64,000 bases of DNA. Source: Laguncularia racemosa. Its lineage: Eukaryota > Streptophyta > Magnoliopsida > Myrtales > Combretaceae. Shown piece after piece: positions 22,151 to 33,696 of this stretch. The position numbers were made by a program, and so were the translations under genes. The notes beneath the pieces are model-generated. The model worked only from the letters and a program-made list of their open reading frames with translations. It searched no databases and was not told where the DNA came from. The stretch lies in contig JBBMOL010000023.1 of NCBI GenBank assembly GCA_037954665.1, positions 2,108,001 to 2,172,000 on the forward strand, written 5' to 3'. Within the stretch, counting starts at the first letter, position 1, and every line of letters starts with the position of its first letter.

Positions 22151-22558
22151 GTCGCTAGTCTAGTCAGACGCTTCTGTTGACGGGTGGCCAACTCATAAGA
22201 GCGCTTCCTAAGATAATCTTCTCTTCAAGGTTGCCAGTCCGATAAGACGCTTCCTATCATCAGCTATTCTACACTCCTAAACAATGTTTGAGATATTTCC
22301 TATCGCCAAGTAGTCAGCCCATAGAGCACTTTTGGGGAGGATACATTACTCTAGATTGTTAGGACCAATCCCTAAGCAATACCAACCATCACAAAAGACT
22401 CATGGGATTATTAGCTCATGGAGCATTTTCCTACCAAAAACCAAATTCCAGATAACCAGCCAAACCAAGGCGTCATCCATTCAATCAAGAGGCCAAAAAT
22501 GGCGTCTTTCTTGTCTCTGTAGTTAAGTTTTTCAAACATCACTACAAAGAGGAGCAGC

Positions 22559-24602
22559 TGTAAACACCCCATTTTTGCCCTAAGGATAAATAATAATCAA
22601 CAATAGTTAATTTTCAATTTTTTCCATTTTTTTCTCTAATTTGGCAAAAATAGGAAAAATATTCAAAAAATAAAAATAAATAGGAAAATACATCAATTTT
22701 GGAAAATAATTTCAGAAATGACAATAATAAGGATTAAATAATTTTTAAAATTTTTGAAATTTCAAAAAATACAAAAAAATAAAAAAATCGCATTGCATAT
22801 ATGTAATTTGCGAAATAAATAAAATCGCGAAAGTGGGCTAGCTCAGCTAGTCCGGACCAGGGTCAGGCGCGCGCGGGGGGTGCGAGGTCAGGGGTTCGAA
22901 ACGCGGGAGAAGCAGAATCCGCGTTTTGCGAAATTTTACTCTACCTGGGACACGTGTCAGCATCCGATTGGCTAGAGTGAACACACACGCCGGCGCGTGA
23001 TCGTCTTCAATCTCCGTCCGAGATCGCTGGCGAGGAGAAAAATCCGAATTTCGGCCGTTTTGATTTGATTTTTTGCACAAATCCAACGGATTTTCAACAA
23101 AAATAAGATAAACATCATTCAATTAGAATCAAATCGCAACAAATCGATGGATTTACACAAATCGGAGTTGGTTTTTTTAACCGCAAATCCAATTTTCTTT
23201 GATTGGTGGAAATCCGAGCTTATTCAGCTCGATTTTGAACGCCTATAAATAGAGGATGAAGAGGAGAGGCAGAATCATGGATCAAAAGTGAGAAAAAGAG
23301 AGAAAAGGAGAGAATCGAAGCCTCGCAGGAGTTGTTCAAAACCGCGACCACATATCAAGTGTTGGGCAGCCATCAAAAGGCGTTTCTGACGCAAACCACC
23401 TCTAGAGTTGAGTTCCTCACCCTCGAAAACCTAGGAATCGACACCTCAACCACTTCGAAAGGCCGTCGGAACGCCGTTAACGAGCACTCTCAGCCGCCGC
23501 ATCCGATCAACCCGACCCGACCCGCTTTGACCCGACCCGACCCGATCGACCTGACCCATGCACCGACCCTGATCCAGGTAAGTCGGATTTTCCAATTTTT
23601 TTATATATTTATTTATTTTATTTATTTCAAATTAATATATTTATTTATGTGTTATTTATTTACTTATTTGTTATTTATAATTCAATAAATAGAAAAATGT
23701 TAGAAATTAGATTTTTTTAGGATTTAATAAAAATAATAATTATAATAATAAATAATAAAAATATTGGAAAAATAATAATAATAATTTAGATTTTAAAAAT
23801 AGGATAGATAAAAATCTAGGAGAAAATTTTTCAATAAAAATAAAAATTATGAAAAATTAATAAAAACTAATAAATAATTAAAAATTAATAAAAAAGTAAT
23901 AAAAAATCAATAAAAATTTATAATGGTAGAAATGAGTTGAAAAATATAAAAAATGAAAATTTTTCACTTAGAAAAATCATTTTCTTAAATAAATCTAAAA
24001 TTGGTGTTTTTCCTTATCATTTTCAAAAATCGAATGATTAAGTTTAGGCTTAGATTTTTTAGAAAAATCCTAAAATGGTAAAAAACATAAATAAAAAGAA
24101 ATTTCATAATTAAAATTCACAAACACATTAAAAATTTTCAAGAAAAGCAAACTACGGCATGTTTGATCCTGAATAGCAGGTACGTAGGCACCCATTTGGG
24201 GCAACCCTAAAAAAGGAATAAAAATCATTTTCCTAGCATAATTCACTCAAAAACACAATAAAAGACAACAAAAATAAAATAAAAGTCATTTCGAGATAGA
24301 GTAAATTTTAGGAGATTAGGTGGTAACCTTAGGGTTTTAATAGATTAGCTTCCGAACTTAAAAACTCTGGTTTTTCCTTTTTCTCTTTTCACAAAAACGA
24401 GAAGAGGAAATCACGACGACTAGTGGTCCAAATTAGGACTAATCCGCTCCATTAGTCTTAATTCATTTTTTCCCAACAACAGTTGGGTGGCGACTCCAAA
24501 ATAAAACGAAATTCCTAACTCAAGTCGAGGGTCTACATTAGATGAGCATAGGGTTTAGTATAGATCGGATTAGGAATGAGAAATAAAAAATTAGACTCGA
24601 CA
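22559..24602 (+). repeat. 3' LTR of Tat element
   Basis: TG...CA, 2,044 bases, near-copy of 13680-15777. A-box TAGCTCAGCTAG at 22839-22850, B-box GGTTCGAAACG at 22893-22903, TATAAATA at 23244. Right TSD ATACC follows at 24603. Confidence 0.95.
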
Positions 24603-25020
24603 ATACCTTAACTTTTTTTTTTTTGTCCCCAATGATATTCTTATGGATCAACTTCTAGCTAAAAAGTTTGTTCCATTAAAAATTATGTTCCTTATCACTA
24701 ACCTAGATTTTCTAAAGTAGAAATACACAGCAAGTATATATTTGCTAATTCAATATGAATTTGATCTCCTAAATTCTCCTTTTCAACTTGAACTTGAAAC
24801 TTAAAGAAAAATGCAATATGAATCAATAAGAAAACTAAAAGAATCGTAGAGATCGATACCATGTAGCTTTGACACCATGTGAGAATTTATGTTATACCAT
24901 AGTCTTAGCAAGTAGAAGAAAATGAAGAATCGAAATGAAGTTGGCATTGCAGTTGATTGAGAAAGAAGATCTACAAATCTCAATTATACACTGTAAATAG
25001 ATTTCAATTAAATCGAACTG
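24603..25020 (-). mobile_element. copia 5' end with primer site and LTR part
   Basis: This is the copia DNA that lay next to 13679 before Tat insertion. On the minus strand CATGGTGTCAAAGC near 24870-24884 resembles a tRNA-Met primer site, and the sequence beyond it (24885-25020) is probable LTR, incomplete and tentative. No long gag frame survives. Confidence 0.5.
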
Positions 25021-26585
25021 ACACTTTCACATGAGTAACAGTCACATATAATAAAAAGACTTACATAAATAAACCATACACATTTTTTCACAAAAGATAA
25101 CGTCATTATCATACTTAAAGGTAGTTAAAAATTTAAATAACTCTAATCATTAATTTATAATTGATTGTAAATCTAGAGATGAAAGTGAAGACAATCTATT
25201 TCCATATACAAATACATGGAAGGTCCGGAGAGAATTTCTCTCGAAGGACGAATTGATTTTAACAAGGATGAGATCAAATAATTTTTGAGCGGCGCGCGTG
25301 CGTTGGGGTAAGTGGCTCAAAAGGCAGTTCAGAGAATAGTGGAAATATCCAATGGGCTGCTTGTACAATTAATATACTCGAGATCTCCACAGCCTTAGGA
25401 TTTAGGAACTATTTGTACAAAAAGAATTTCCCAAATATTTTTAATACTTCAAATATTATGGTTCCCCCTGCCGCTGGCAATATAGATGTAGAAGGCAAAG
25501 GCTGGCATCAAAGTAAGGTTGTTGGAAGGATTTAATGTTAGATTCCAGGAGTGTTTCTTTCTTTTTTTGGGCTGCGTGGCCTTCTACTAAATCATATATA
25601 TACGAGCCAATCTCTACTGAGTTGAGGATGTTAAGACACGGCACATCTTGGAGCCACTCCTTTTGCATTCATTTGTGAGCAAGTTATTGGCTAACATCAA
25701 ATGCATTATTGGTACATCATGGAAAATCTTCATCCGACTTCGATTTGCCATTTACTCCGGGCAAACCGACGGAGACCTACGCGATTAGTGTCCAAGCTCA
25801 AACATAATATTAATTATTAAATTTTATTTAAAAAAATTATCTATTATATATATTTTTGAAAAAGTAAAATTTAATAAAATATTATATTTAACTAAGTGAT
25901 TATATGTGTTTTTATTAATATGAAGTTTTGGATTTAAATTTTATAATAATTATTTTATTGTTTTTCAAAATTGTGTCTATTTTATGTCATTTAAACTGCA
26001 TTCTTTTTCTATCTTTTATTTTTTTAATTTTTTTTTCATAATAATTAATAACATTAAATGTCATTTATTAAAACATATAATATTATTCTTGATCATTTTC
26101 CCAAAAAATTTAATTTTTTTCATCTATTTGTATATTAAATAATATAGGAATGCATTCATCAGAAAAGGGAAAAAAAAAAAAATTCACCCCTAACTATATG
26201 GTTCTAAATCCACACCTATATTTACTGAACATAAACTCTCATGCTTCTCAAATTATTTTATTACGCATACATAATATTGCCTATGGAAGAGGATATGTTT
26301 TTCATGCATGGACGGCTTTTCCTTGCTCTCTCAAGACGGACCTCCATGAAATCGAGAAAAATTTTAGTGAAAAAATAAATAAATAAATTTAGATTTCAAG
26401 CTTACACGATGCATATACAAATATATAAGGAAATAAAATTGTCAGAAAGGTACTTCGAATTCTTTAATTGGATTTATCATTTTAATATGATGCATTTCCC
26501 CAGTTTACATATACCTCTTTCCATATATTAATCTAACATACTTTGTTTGTAAACTGCAAATTAGATTATCACATTATCTAGGTGA
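25021..26585. other. AT-rich intergenic stretch
   Basis: Short frames only (60-78 codons), none with a known motif, codon bias or splice context. No RNA gene or terminal repeat found. Confidence 0.6.
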
Positions 26586-26900
26586 GGTGTTGATTAGGGG
26601 TGGATGTGGTGTTTGGTTCCGAATGGTACGTCTTTCAAATCGAATGAGTCATGTATTATGGTTTGATTTTTTTTAATTAAATCAAATTTAATAATACGGT
26701 TCGATTTAGAATTTTTTTGAATAAAAAAAAGGTTTGATTCGGTTTGGTTCATGGTTTGAATTATTTTTACACATATTATTAATCTTTTCCATGTATAAAT
26801 TAATAAGTTATAAAAAATTATATTTGATATACAAATATTTAATTTATTATCATTTCTCCGATATCATTCATCATATTTAATACTTTTTTATAAATTTAAG
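26585..26900. repeat. left half of an AT-rich inverted repeat element, split by gypsy
   Basis: Starts TTAGGGGTGG near 26593 and has GGTTTGATTCGGTTTGG near 26730. The right half (32478-32805) ends in a matching TTAGGGAT on the other strand and has similar text inverted. Together they look like a short decayed DNA element cut by the gypsy insertion at TTAAG. No target duplication could be found, so this is tentative. Confidence 0.35.
26896..26900. repeat. target-site duplication TTAAG (left)
   Basis: TTAAG, repeated directly after the 3' LTR at 32473-32477. Confidence 0.9.
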
Positions 26901-27641
26901 TGATGGGAATCAAATAATTTTAGTTATAGGACCGCTTACTCGAGCTAAAACCAAAGGATTACAGAATCTTATACTAAGAGTTCTACTCAACAAGATGGAA
27001 CCCAAAGAGAATCACCTAATTTCTTCATTCCTTTTGCATGATTGTTTTACCTTCAATCAAATACATTTGTTAGTGCTTCGGGACGACAACCGTGTAAACT
27101 AAATGACTAAAAACAAGCATGGAACACTGCCTTTAAAAGCTGCTAACTTATATTGTTAAAGCTAACGACTTACCTTGAAGAACCAGCAGTGCAATAATGA
27201 AGATTGGCGATGTATATTCAAAAGATGGAGGTGTAGAAATTTAGGCCAAGAGCTTAACCTAGGCGGCTTACAATTTAGGTTGGTTGCTTTATGTTATTTC
27301 AAGCCATTTTTCTTTATAATTGAACCTTGCTTTATTTTTATACCTTTGGGAATAGAAACACGAACGAAACTTTGATATTTGAGAAATACAAGATTAGAGT
27401 TTTACTCTCATTCTTCTTATACTCTTATAAATCCTTGGATTATGGCGAGTGATGGTATCGGAATTGTTGTGCATCATATCAACAAGATTGTGCTAGGACC
27501 ATCCTCATACTAGTGCGTCATATCTAGTAAGGGTTTAGGGTTTATTGTGGTATTGTTATTTGTTTGATTTTGGAATTACTTATTGTGAATTATCGGCTGG
27601 GTTTGCGACTACTTGATTCTACATTGGGATTAGGCACATCA
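26901..27641 (+). repeat. 5' LTR of gypsy 2
   Basis: TG...CA, 741 bases, pairs with 31733-32472. Moderate divergence from its partner. Confidence 0.93.
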
Positions 27642-27646
27642 TAATT

Positions 27647-27660
27647 TGGTATCAGAGCGA
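27647..27660 (+). promoter_or_regulatory. primer binding site, tRNA-Met type
   Basis: TGGTATCAGAGCGA, five bases after the LTR end; a common initiator-Met primer match. Confidence 0.8.
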
Positions 27661-27910
27661 AGGTTAAGAATTAGGGTTTGTGCTATGATTTGTGTGATTG
27701 TGATTTGGGGATTGAGCTAAGGTTAAGATTAGGGCTTATAACGTGGTAGAGTGATAGTGAATTGAAATTAGGATTTATACTATGAATTATGCCGTGGGTT
27801 GATTGAATATGATTTAGGGAATTGAACGAAGGTTGACATTAGGGTTGTGTTGTAGTTTGTGTGTGATCGTGATTTGGGAATTTTGTGTTGAGACTACAAT
27901 TCAGCAAATT

Positions 27911-28806
27911 ATGTCGAATGATAGTGTGAATGGAGGAATTAGAGATGAAGCCAATAGTCAGGTTGGAGGAGGAGGTTAAGGACACCATGCCGTAGGTGGT
28001 AAGAGAAACTTGGAAGAACAATTATAAGATCTAACCACCATTTTTGCTAATCTAGCTACATGGGTGGATCAAATAACACTTTCCTAATAGCCAGTGGTAA
28101 ATCCACAAGCACCCCCACCTTAGGTAGCCATTAATGATGCTCGTAGGGAAGGAGCATTGCGAGGCAATTTAGAGGAGATTATCATGCCCACCAAGAAGGA
28201 AGAGATGATAACTTTAAAGATGAATTTTATCATAATCGTGAGTTTAGACCACTTAGAGGTTTAGAATATGTGAAATTATAGATGCCTTCATTTGCTGGAA
28301 GAGGATCTATAAAAGATTATCTTGATTGGGAGGATAAGGTGGAAGGACTTTTTGAATGCTATGAGATTAATGACAATACCCAAGTACGTTTGGTAGCAAT
28401 AGAGTTTACAGGGTATGCCGCCTTATGGTGGAAAAATATTGTGGCTAGTAGGAGGAGAGATGGAGATGCTGAGATCCATACTTGGCAAGAGATGAAACAA
28501 GTTATGAGGAAGAGGTTTATACTAGAGCATTACAGACAGGAGCTATTTATGTGTTTCCAAACATTGAGACAAAGAGGTAAAGCCGTGAATAAGTATGTTC
28601 AAGAATTTGAGACACTGATGATTCGATGTGGAGTAGTTGAACCTTCTGAATAAACGATAACACGATTTGTGTTAGGTCTAAAATATGAGATTGCTTGTAT
28701 AGTGGAACTGCAGTGATATGAAACCTTTGATGAAGCCATCCAACTGGCCTTGAAAGTTGAGAAACATAAGAGTTCTAATCTTTATAGAATGATGAATAAC
28801 AGGTAT
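27911..28806 (+). pseudogene. gypsy 2 gag, 5' part (interrupted by hAT element)
   Basis: From ATG 27911 a broken N-terminus leads to the open block 28282-28653. It contains FAGRGSIKDYLDWEDKVEGLF, ALWWKNIVASRRRDG and MRKRFILEHYRQEL, a standard gypsy gag (retrotransposon gag domain). Past a stop at 28652 the frame continues with RFVLGLKYEI and LALKVEKHK until the hAT insertion at 28807. It resumes at 30232. Confidence 0.85.
28799..28806. repeat. 8-bp target duplication ACAGGTAT (left)
   Basis: Repeated at 30224-30231. An eight-base duplication is typical for hAT elements. Confidence 0.85.
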
Positions 28807-29284
28807 TAAGGATGTAACTAGGGCAGGTCGTAACAGGATATCCGCCCGATTGACTCGATAAAAACCCTATGGGGTTTAAGGTCAAGTTTTAGGATATGGA
28901 ATGAAACTCGATAAGGTATAGGGTCGGATTACGGGATTTAGAAAAAATCGATGGAAAACCCGACCCGCCCCATTCCATTTATTTTCTTAATAATAAATTA
29001 AAATTAAAATTTATAATTTGTATGTTTTATTTTATTATTTTTAAAAAAAAATTGAAAATTTTTCATTTTTTTTCAATTATAATTTGCATTCCATTTCCAT
29101 TTGTTTTGTTGCTACCTTACTGGAGCTAGACGCGAGACGGGGAGTGAGGACACGCCTCACGCCTGGACTTAAACTTAAATACTTAATAACATTCTATATT
29201 ATATTATATTACATATACTTATAACTTATACATAAAATCAATTATCAAAATTCAAATATGTCTCATGTTTGTCACTTCACTATC

Positions 29285-29634
29285 AAGTATTATCAAACAA
29301 CACTTAAGCTCAAAAAACAACAACGTCGTTGTCTTGTCTCGTCATCATCAATTCGTCATCTGCATCTCCATTCTCCACTTCTCCAGTCTAGGCAGCAAAC
29401 GTGCAATACAAGACAGCAAGTACAGCCATGCCGCACAGAGCAAAGCCGTCCAATCGTGTTTGTGTCATCCATTTGCCAATCTGAGCCTCTGAGGAAGTAT
29501 GCTTATCGTCTTCGTCCAGTCGCCGTTGGTCCTACTCCTGCTTGTGTCGCCGACTCGTCGTAGCTTGTAGGCTTTGCTTTGCGATTGCAAGCGCTTCCCT
29601 ATTTGTCATCCTCCACCTCCACGGTTGCTCTTGC
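29285..29634 (+). repeat. internal duplication copy 1 in the hAT element
   Basis: Matches 29742-30062 over about 320-350 bases (shared CTGAGGAAGTATGCTT, TAGCTTGTAGGCTTTGCTT and others). Small frames in it (101 codons) are not supported as a gene. Confidence 0.8.
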
Positions 29635-29741
29635 TTTGCTTTAACCTACGTACTTACCCACCTTCATAGCCTCACCTCATTCTCTCTTTCTGTCTCGGTC
29701 TATAAGTTGTGATGTTTTCCATTTTCCAAATAAGCTCGATA

Positions 29742-30062
29742 TCAACATACAACACTGAAGCTCAACAACAATGCCGCCGTCTCATCATCGTCAATTCGTC
29801 ATCTACATCTCCATTCCCTAGTCTAGGCAACAAATGTGCAGTGCAGGACAACAAGTACAGTCGCGTCGCGCAAAGCAAAGTCATCTAGTCATGTTTGTGT
29901 CGTCCAGTCATCGATCTGAGGAAGTATGCTTGTCGTCTTCGTCCAGTTGCCGCGCAATCCTACTCCTTCTTGTGTCATTGACTCACCGTAGCTTGTAGGC
30001 TTTGCTTGCGATTGCGAGCACTTCCCTATTCGTCATCCTCTACGTCTACGGTTGCTCTTTTT
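29742..30062 (+). repeat. internal duplication copy 2 in the hAT element
   Basis: Diverged second copy of 29285-29634, about 110 bases after the first. Confidence 0.8.
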
Positions 30063-30231
30063 CAGGTCGGGTTTGGGTATTTATTTTTCCAGGCGGGGTA
30101 GGTTCGGGTTTGTTGTAAAAAAACCTGTGTCGGGTCGGGTCGGGTTCTAAGACTTTCATTCCTTATCGGGTTGGGTGCGGGTTTCAATTGACCCATCCCA
30201 AACCAAGACCATTAACATCCCTAACAGGTAT

Positions 30232-30660
30232 AGATCCTCTAATAAGTCGTACGATTCAGAAAGTAAGAATATAAATAAAGGGGAATTTGGTAAGAATGCA
30301 ACTGTATCAAATGTTAAAGGGAAGAAGAGTTTTTCTGATACAAGGAAGACAGTTTTTGGGACTGAAAATAAGTAAATAATAGTTGGGTTATCAGGTAGGA
30401 AAACCTGCTAAATCAAGCACTTCAAGTGCTTAGGTTTTTAGACATATAACTACTCAGTGCCTAAACTAAAGGGTGATGACTGCTATGGAGGTTGAGAATG
30501 AGGATGAAGAGGAAGAGTTAGATGAGCCGAAAGATTTTTCGACAGTGTTAGATAAGTATTATGGGGATGCAAATGCTAAGGTGCATGAAGATAGAAGGAA
30601 TGATCAGTATTTGTCTATCAATGTGTTGCGTAGGGTGATGACTATCTTTCCTACTAATGA
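30232..30660 (+). pseudogene. gypsy 2 gag 3' part and degraded zinc knuckle
   Basis: Gag resumes after the hAT element. Near 30413-30465 CXXC and H residues of a knuckle survive in a broken frame (FKCLGF...). The block 30473-30670 is acidic (EVENEDEEEELDEPKDF), as often found before protease in this family. Confidence 0.65.
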
Positions 30661-31076
30661 GGAAGAATAGAGAGAGAACCTATTCTATAATTCTTGCAGG
30701 ATCTAAAGGTAACCTTTATACTCTTATTATTGATGGTGGTAGTTATACCAATGTAGTGATTGCTTCATTAGTTAATAAATTGAAACTAGTCACTACTCTA
30801 CACCCTAATCCATATAAGCTGCATTGGTTGAGTGAACAAGGCAATTTGCATGTTACTCAAAGGGCTAAAGTTCCATTCAGTATAGGAGAGAAGTATCATG
30901 ATGAGATTATCTATGATATTCTTCCTATGTGTGCATCATACATATTACTTGGTAGGCCGTGGTTATTTGACATGAGGGTATTACATGATGGGTTTAGGAA
31001 CACCTCTGTGTTCCAAAAGGATGGCAAGCGAATTGTTTTGAATCTTATGTCACTATTTAAGGTGCAAGAGGCATAA
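30657..31076 (+). pseudogene. gypsy 2 aspartic protease
   Basis: 139 codons. TLIIDGGSYTNVV (D-G-G-S where the usual is D-S-G-S), KLHWLSEQGNLHV and ILLGRPWLFDMRVLHDG are standard for this gypsy protease type. The catalytic Asp is kept. The block ends at 31076 and RT does not follow. Confidence 0.8.
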
Positions 31077-31199
31077 AGATAGATCAATAAAGCTATTAAA
31101 AAAAAGTCCTCATTTGTGGGGCGGATGGAACTGAAGGAGGCTATTTAGGAGGAGAGGCTAATGTATTTATTATAGATGCGGTATGTGTTGGAGGTTAAT

Positions 31200-31732
31200 G
31201 GGTAAGAACAGTTGCCACCTATTGTGAGCCAGTTGCTAGATGATAGGTTGACACATAGTTCAAACGGTAAGTCCCCATTTGAAGTCGTGTATGGCTATAA
31301 TCCTACACTTCCATTGGATTTGATAGTTAAATGAGTAGCAAAGTAAGAGAGCTTGAGTGGAGTAGAGTGTTCCCAGGAGATTTAGAAGCTTCATCAAAAG
31401 GCATCTGAACATCTTAAGAAGACTCAAGAGCAGCATCGACTTTAGGGCAACAAACACAGAAAGGCCAAGATTTTCAATTCAAGTAACTTGGTTTAGATTC
31501 ATCTCAGCAAGGATCGGTTCCCTCACAAGAAATCACAAAAACTTTCACCTAGAGTATATAGACCATTCAAGATTCTGCAACACATCAACAACAATGTTTA
31601 TAGGGTAGAGTTACCAAGTGAATACGATGTTTCTACTACATTCAATATTGCAGATCTATCACCTTACTTACCAAAAGATCTTCATAAAGACCCATCAGAT
31701 TTGATGGAAAATCTTCCACAGGCCCGAAGAGA
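31200..31732 (+). pseudogene. gypsy 2 integrase tail
   Basis: Broken frame with SPFEVVYGYNP, ASEHLKKTQEQHRL, LSPRVYRPFKILQ and NIADLSPYLP. These are the integrase tail blocks. The catalytic core is absent. It joins almost directly to the protease, so the internal deletion lies between about 31080 and 31250. Confidence 0.75.
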
Positions 31733-32472
31733 TGATGGGAATTAAATCATTTCAGTTACAGGATTGCTTACTCAAGCTAGAACTAAAGGACTACAAAATC
31801 TTACATTGAGAGTTCTACTTGATCAAATGAAACTCGAAGAGAATCACCGAGTTTCTTCATTCCTTTTGCATTATTGTTTTACCTTCAATCAAATACATTT
31901 GTTAGTACTTTGGGACGACAACTGCGTGAACTAAATGACTCAAAACAAGTATGGAACACTGCATTTAAAAGTTGACAGCTTATATTGTAAAGCTGGTAGC
32001 TTACCTTGAAGATTCAGTAGTGCAAGAATGAAGGTCAACAGTGTATATTCAAAAGCCAGAGGTGTAGAAATTTTGGCCAACGGCTTAACCTATGAGACTT
32101 AAAATTTAGGCCGGCTGCTTTATGTTATTTCGAGCTAGTTTTCTTTGTAATTGAACCTTGCTTTATTTTTATACCTTTGGAAATAGAAACACGAACAAAA
32201 CTTTGATATTTAAGAAATACAAGATTGGAGTTTTACCCTCATTCTTCTTATACTCTTGTCAATCTTTGGATTGTGGTGAGTGACGGTATTGGGATTGTTA
32301 CACATCATATCAACAAGACTGTACTAAGACTATCTTCTTGCTAGTGTGTCATATCTGGTAAAGGTTTAAGGTTTATTTTAGTATTGTTATTTGTTTGATT
32401 TCGAAATTACCTATTGTGAATTATCGGTTAGGTTTGCGATTACTTGATTCTATATTGGGATTAGGCATATCA
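31733..32472 (+). repeat. 3' LTR of gypsy 2
   Basis: 740 bases, near-copy of 26901-27641. Confidence 0.93.
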
Positions 32473-32477
32473 TTAAG

Positions 32478-32805
32478 AAAGTTTTATTATCTTTCTCAAG
32501 AAAATTATGGTTTCTATATTAATTATTAAGTAAAAATATAAAAAAAAAAGTTATTGATGAAAATCAAATAAAAGAAGAAATTGAATAAATAACATAAAAA
32601 TTCCTTTTTTAATTATATATTTTTTATGTTTTCATCACTATTTTCTTTTTGTTTACTTTTCAAGGTTTGATTTAGTTTGAAATAGATAAATTCAGTTCAT
32701 AATTTTTTTAAACCTAAAAAGACGATTCAAACCTAATATACACAGTTTGATTCAATTTGATCCAATTCGTAATTAAATTAGTTTTTTCTTTGATCCCTAA
32801 TTTTG
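32478..32805. repeat. right half of the split AT-rich inverted repeat
   Basis: Contains GGTTTGATTTAGTTTG and ends in the reverse of TTAGGGAT near 32800. Companion of 26585-26900. Confidence 0.35.
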
Positions 32806-33640
32806 GCAATTAAGTTTAAGATGCGACCTCTTGAAATCTTCCATGTAAGATTCATTATATAACCATTTTTTTGAGTCGTACATATCCAAACATGTTTATT
32901 TATATTTATATCTTCAATTTAGCAATTTAATACCTCGGGCCCCAAGATACTTGGTAGTATAATTTGGATATGTCCAATATCATCACTCTGTAGTTAGGTT
33001 ATTGTGAATAATTTATTAATATTTTATTTCTGGAGAAATTATTTTCCATCTACGTTTAAAATTGATCAAGGAACTTTCTCACAATTTAATAATCGTGAAA
33101 TACAAAACTTCAGTGTCGAAAATAGATATATATTAATACCAATAAAAAGTTATGCTATTTAATTATTGCATAAATTTTCCAAATAATTGTTGGTAACCTA
33201 ACTATAGTGATTTATCTAGCACCATATGTATATCCCAATAAAGTAAAAGGAAGGTGGGTTAAAGTGTCAACAAAGAACAATTTGCATTGCAATAACAAAG
33301 AGAAAGAAATTCAAAAAAGAATTTTATATAATATCATATATATATATGTGTGTGTGTATGTATATATAATATAAAATATATGTATATGTTATGTATGTAT
33401 GTGTGTATATGCATGAATGTTAATGATTTCTTTTTAAAGCGTAACAGCAATATTAAAAGTATAACACGGTCTGCTATACGGAATAATGGGCCGCAAGTCC
33501 AACAGAACTGGGCCTCAGCCGTGACCACACCGTTACTTACGAGACACTGACAAATCACAACCGCCTTTTCATCTCCATTCAAAATTCAATTCAACCATCG
33601 ACGGAACGATTCCGGCAAACCTCTCTCCACACACGATCCG
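32806..33640. other. upstream region of the helicase gene
   Basis: AT-rich; a (TG/TA) microsatellite at 33337-33420. No gene. Confidence 0.6.
33337..33420. repeat. (TA)n(TG)n microsatellite
   Basis: ATATATATATGTGTGTGTGT then TATG-type steps. Short frames in it are not genes. Confidence 0.85.
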
Positions 33641-33655
33641 CACGTGACGTGACAT
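33638..33655 (+). promoter_or_regulatory. G-box and ACGT elements upstream of the helicase gene
   Basis: CACGTG at 33641-33646 followed by TGACGTGAC. It is 50-60 bases before the ATG, so it may be in the 5' UTR. bZIP/bHLH sites are known with this core; binding here is inferred. Confidence 0.35.
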
Positions 33656-33684
33656 GCTTTCTCTCTCTCTCTCTCTCTCTCTCT
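33656..33684 (+). repeat. (CT)n microsatellite in the 5' UTR
   Basis: A CTCTCT run beside the start. It is open and in frame with the gene, which extends the frame to a GTG, but the first in-frame ATG is 33697. Confidence 0.8.
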
Positions 33685-33696
33685 GATGAAACGCCC

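Larger units (their letters stand above)
20629..22558 (+). other. Tat 3' untranslated region
   Basis: No coding frame of note. Holds two tandem arrays (21131-21900 and 21892-22150) and ends at a purine-rich tract (22545-22558, AGAGGAGCAGC) before the 3' LTR. Confidence 0.85.
13680..24602 (+). mobile_element. Tat-lineage Ty3/gypsy retrotransposon (10.9 kb, gag/protease deleted)
   Basis: Flanked by ATACC target duplications and bounded by about 2.0-2.1 kb LTRs starting TGTAAACACC and ending ACA. A primer site follows the 5' LTR and a purine tract precedes the 3' LTR. Pol has RT, RNase H, a second archaeal-type RNase H and integrase, the arrangement known for Tat. Between the primer site and the RT there is little gag and no protease, so the copy lost that part. 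It inserted into a copia fragment. The two LTRs are still close in sequence, with small indels (for example about 30 bases near 14885 missing from the 3' copy). Confidence 0.95.
28807..30223 (+). mobile_element. non-autonomous hAT-like transposon
   Basis: Left end TAAGGATGTAACTAGGGC, right end (reverse) TAGGGATGTTAATGG: imperfect terminal inverted repeats with 8-base target duplications. GGGTCGG-rich subterminal sequence at both ends. It has no transposase. It lies inside gag of gypsy 2 and is therefore younger than that element. It holds an internal tandem duplication. Confidence 0.85.
26901..32472 (+). mobile_element. Ty3/gypsy element, RT/RNase H/integrase core deleted
   Basis: Bounded by TTAAG duplications and by about 740-base LTRs (26901-27641 and 31733-32472) starting TGATGGGA and ending ATCA. 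A tRNA-Met primer site follows the left LTR. The internal part has gag, a degraded zinc knuckle and an aspartic protease, then about 150 bases and an integrase tail. RT, RNase H and the integrase core are missing, so it depends on another element. A hAT-like element is nested inside gag. Confidence 0.92.

Noticed and set aside
25456..25668. 70-codon frame on -
   Set aside because: No motif, no splice context, short.
29258..29563. 101-codon frame on +
   Set aside because: Lies in the duplicated part of the hAT-like element; no homology recognised.
33649..33696. upstream start (GTG) of the helicase frame
   Set aside because: No in-frame ATG there; the sequence is a CT microsatellite. ATG 33697 is used.
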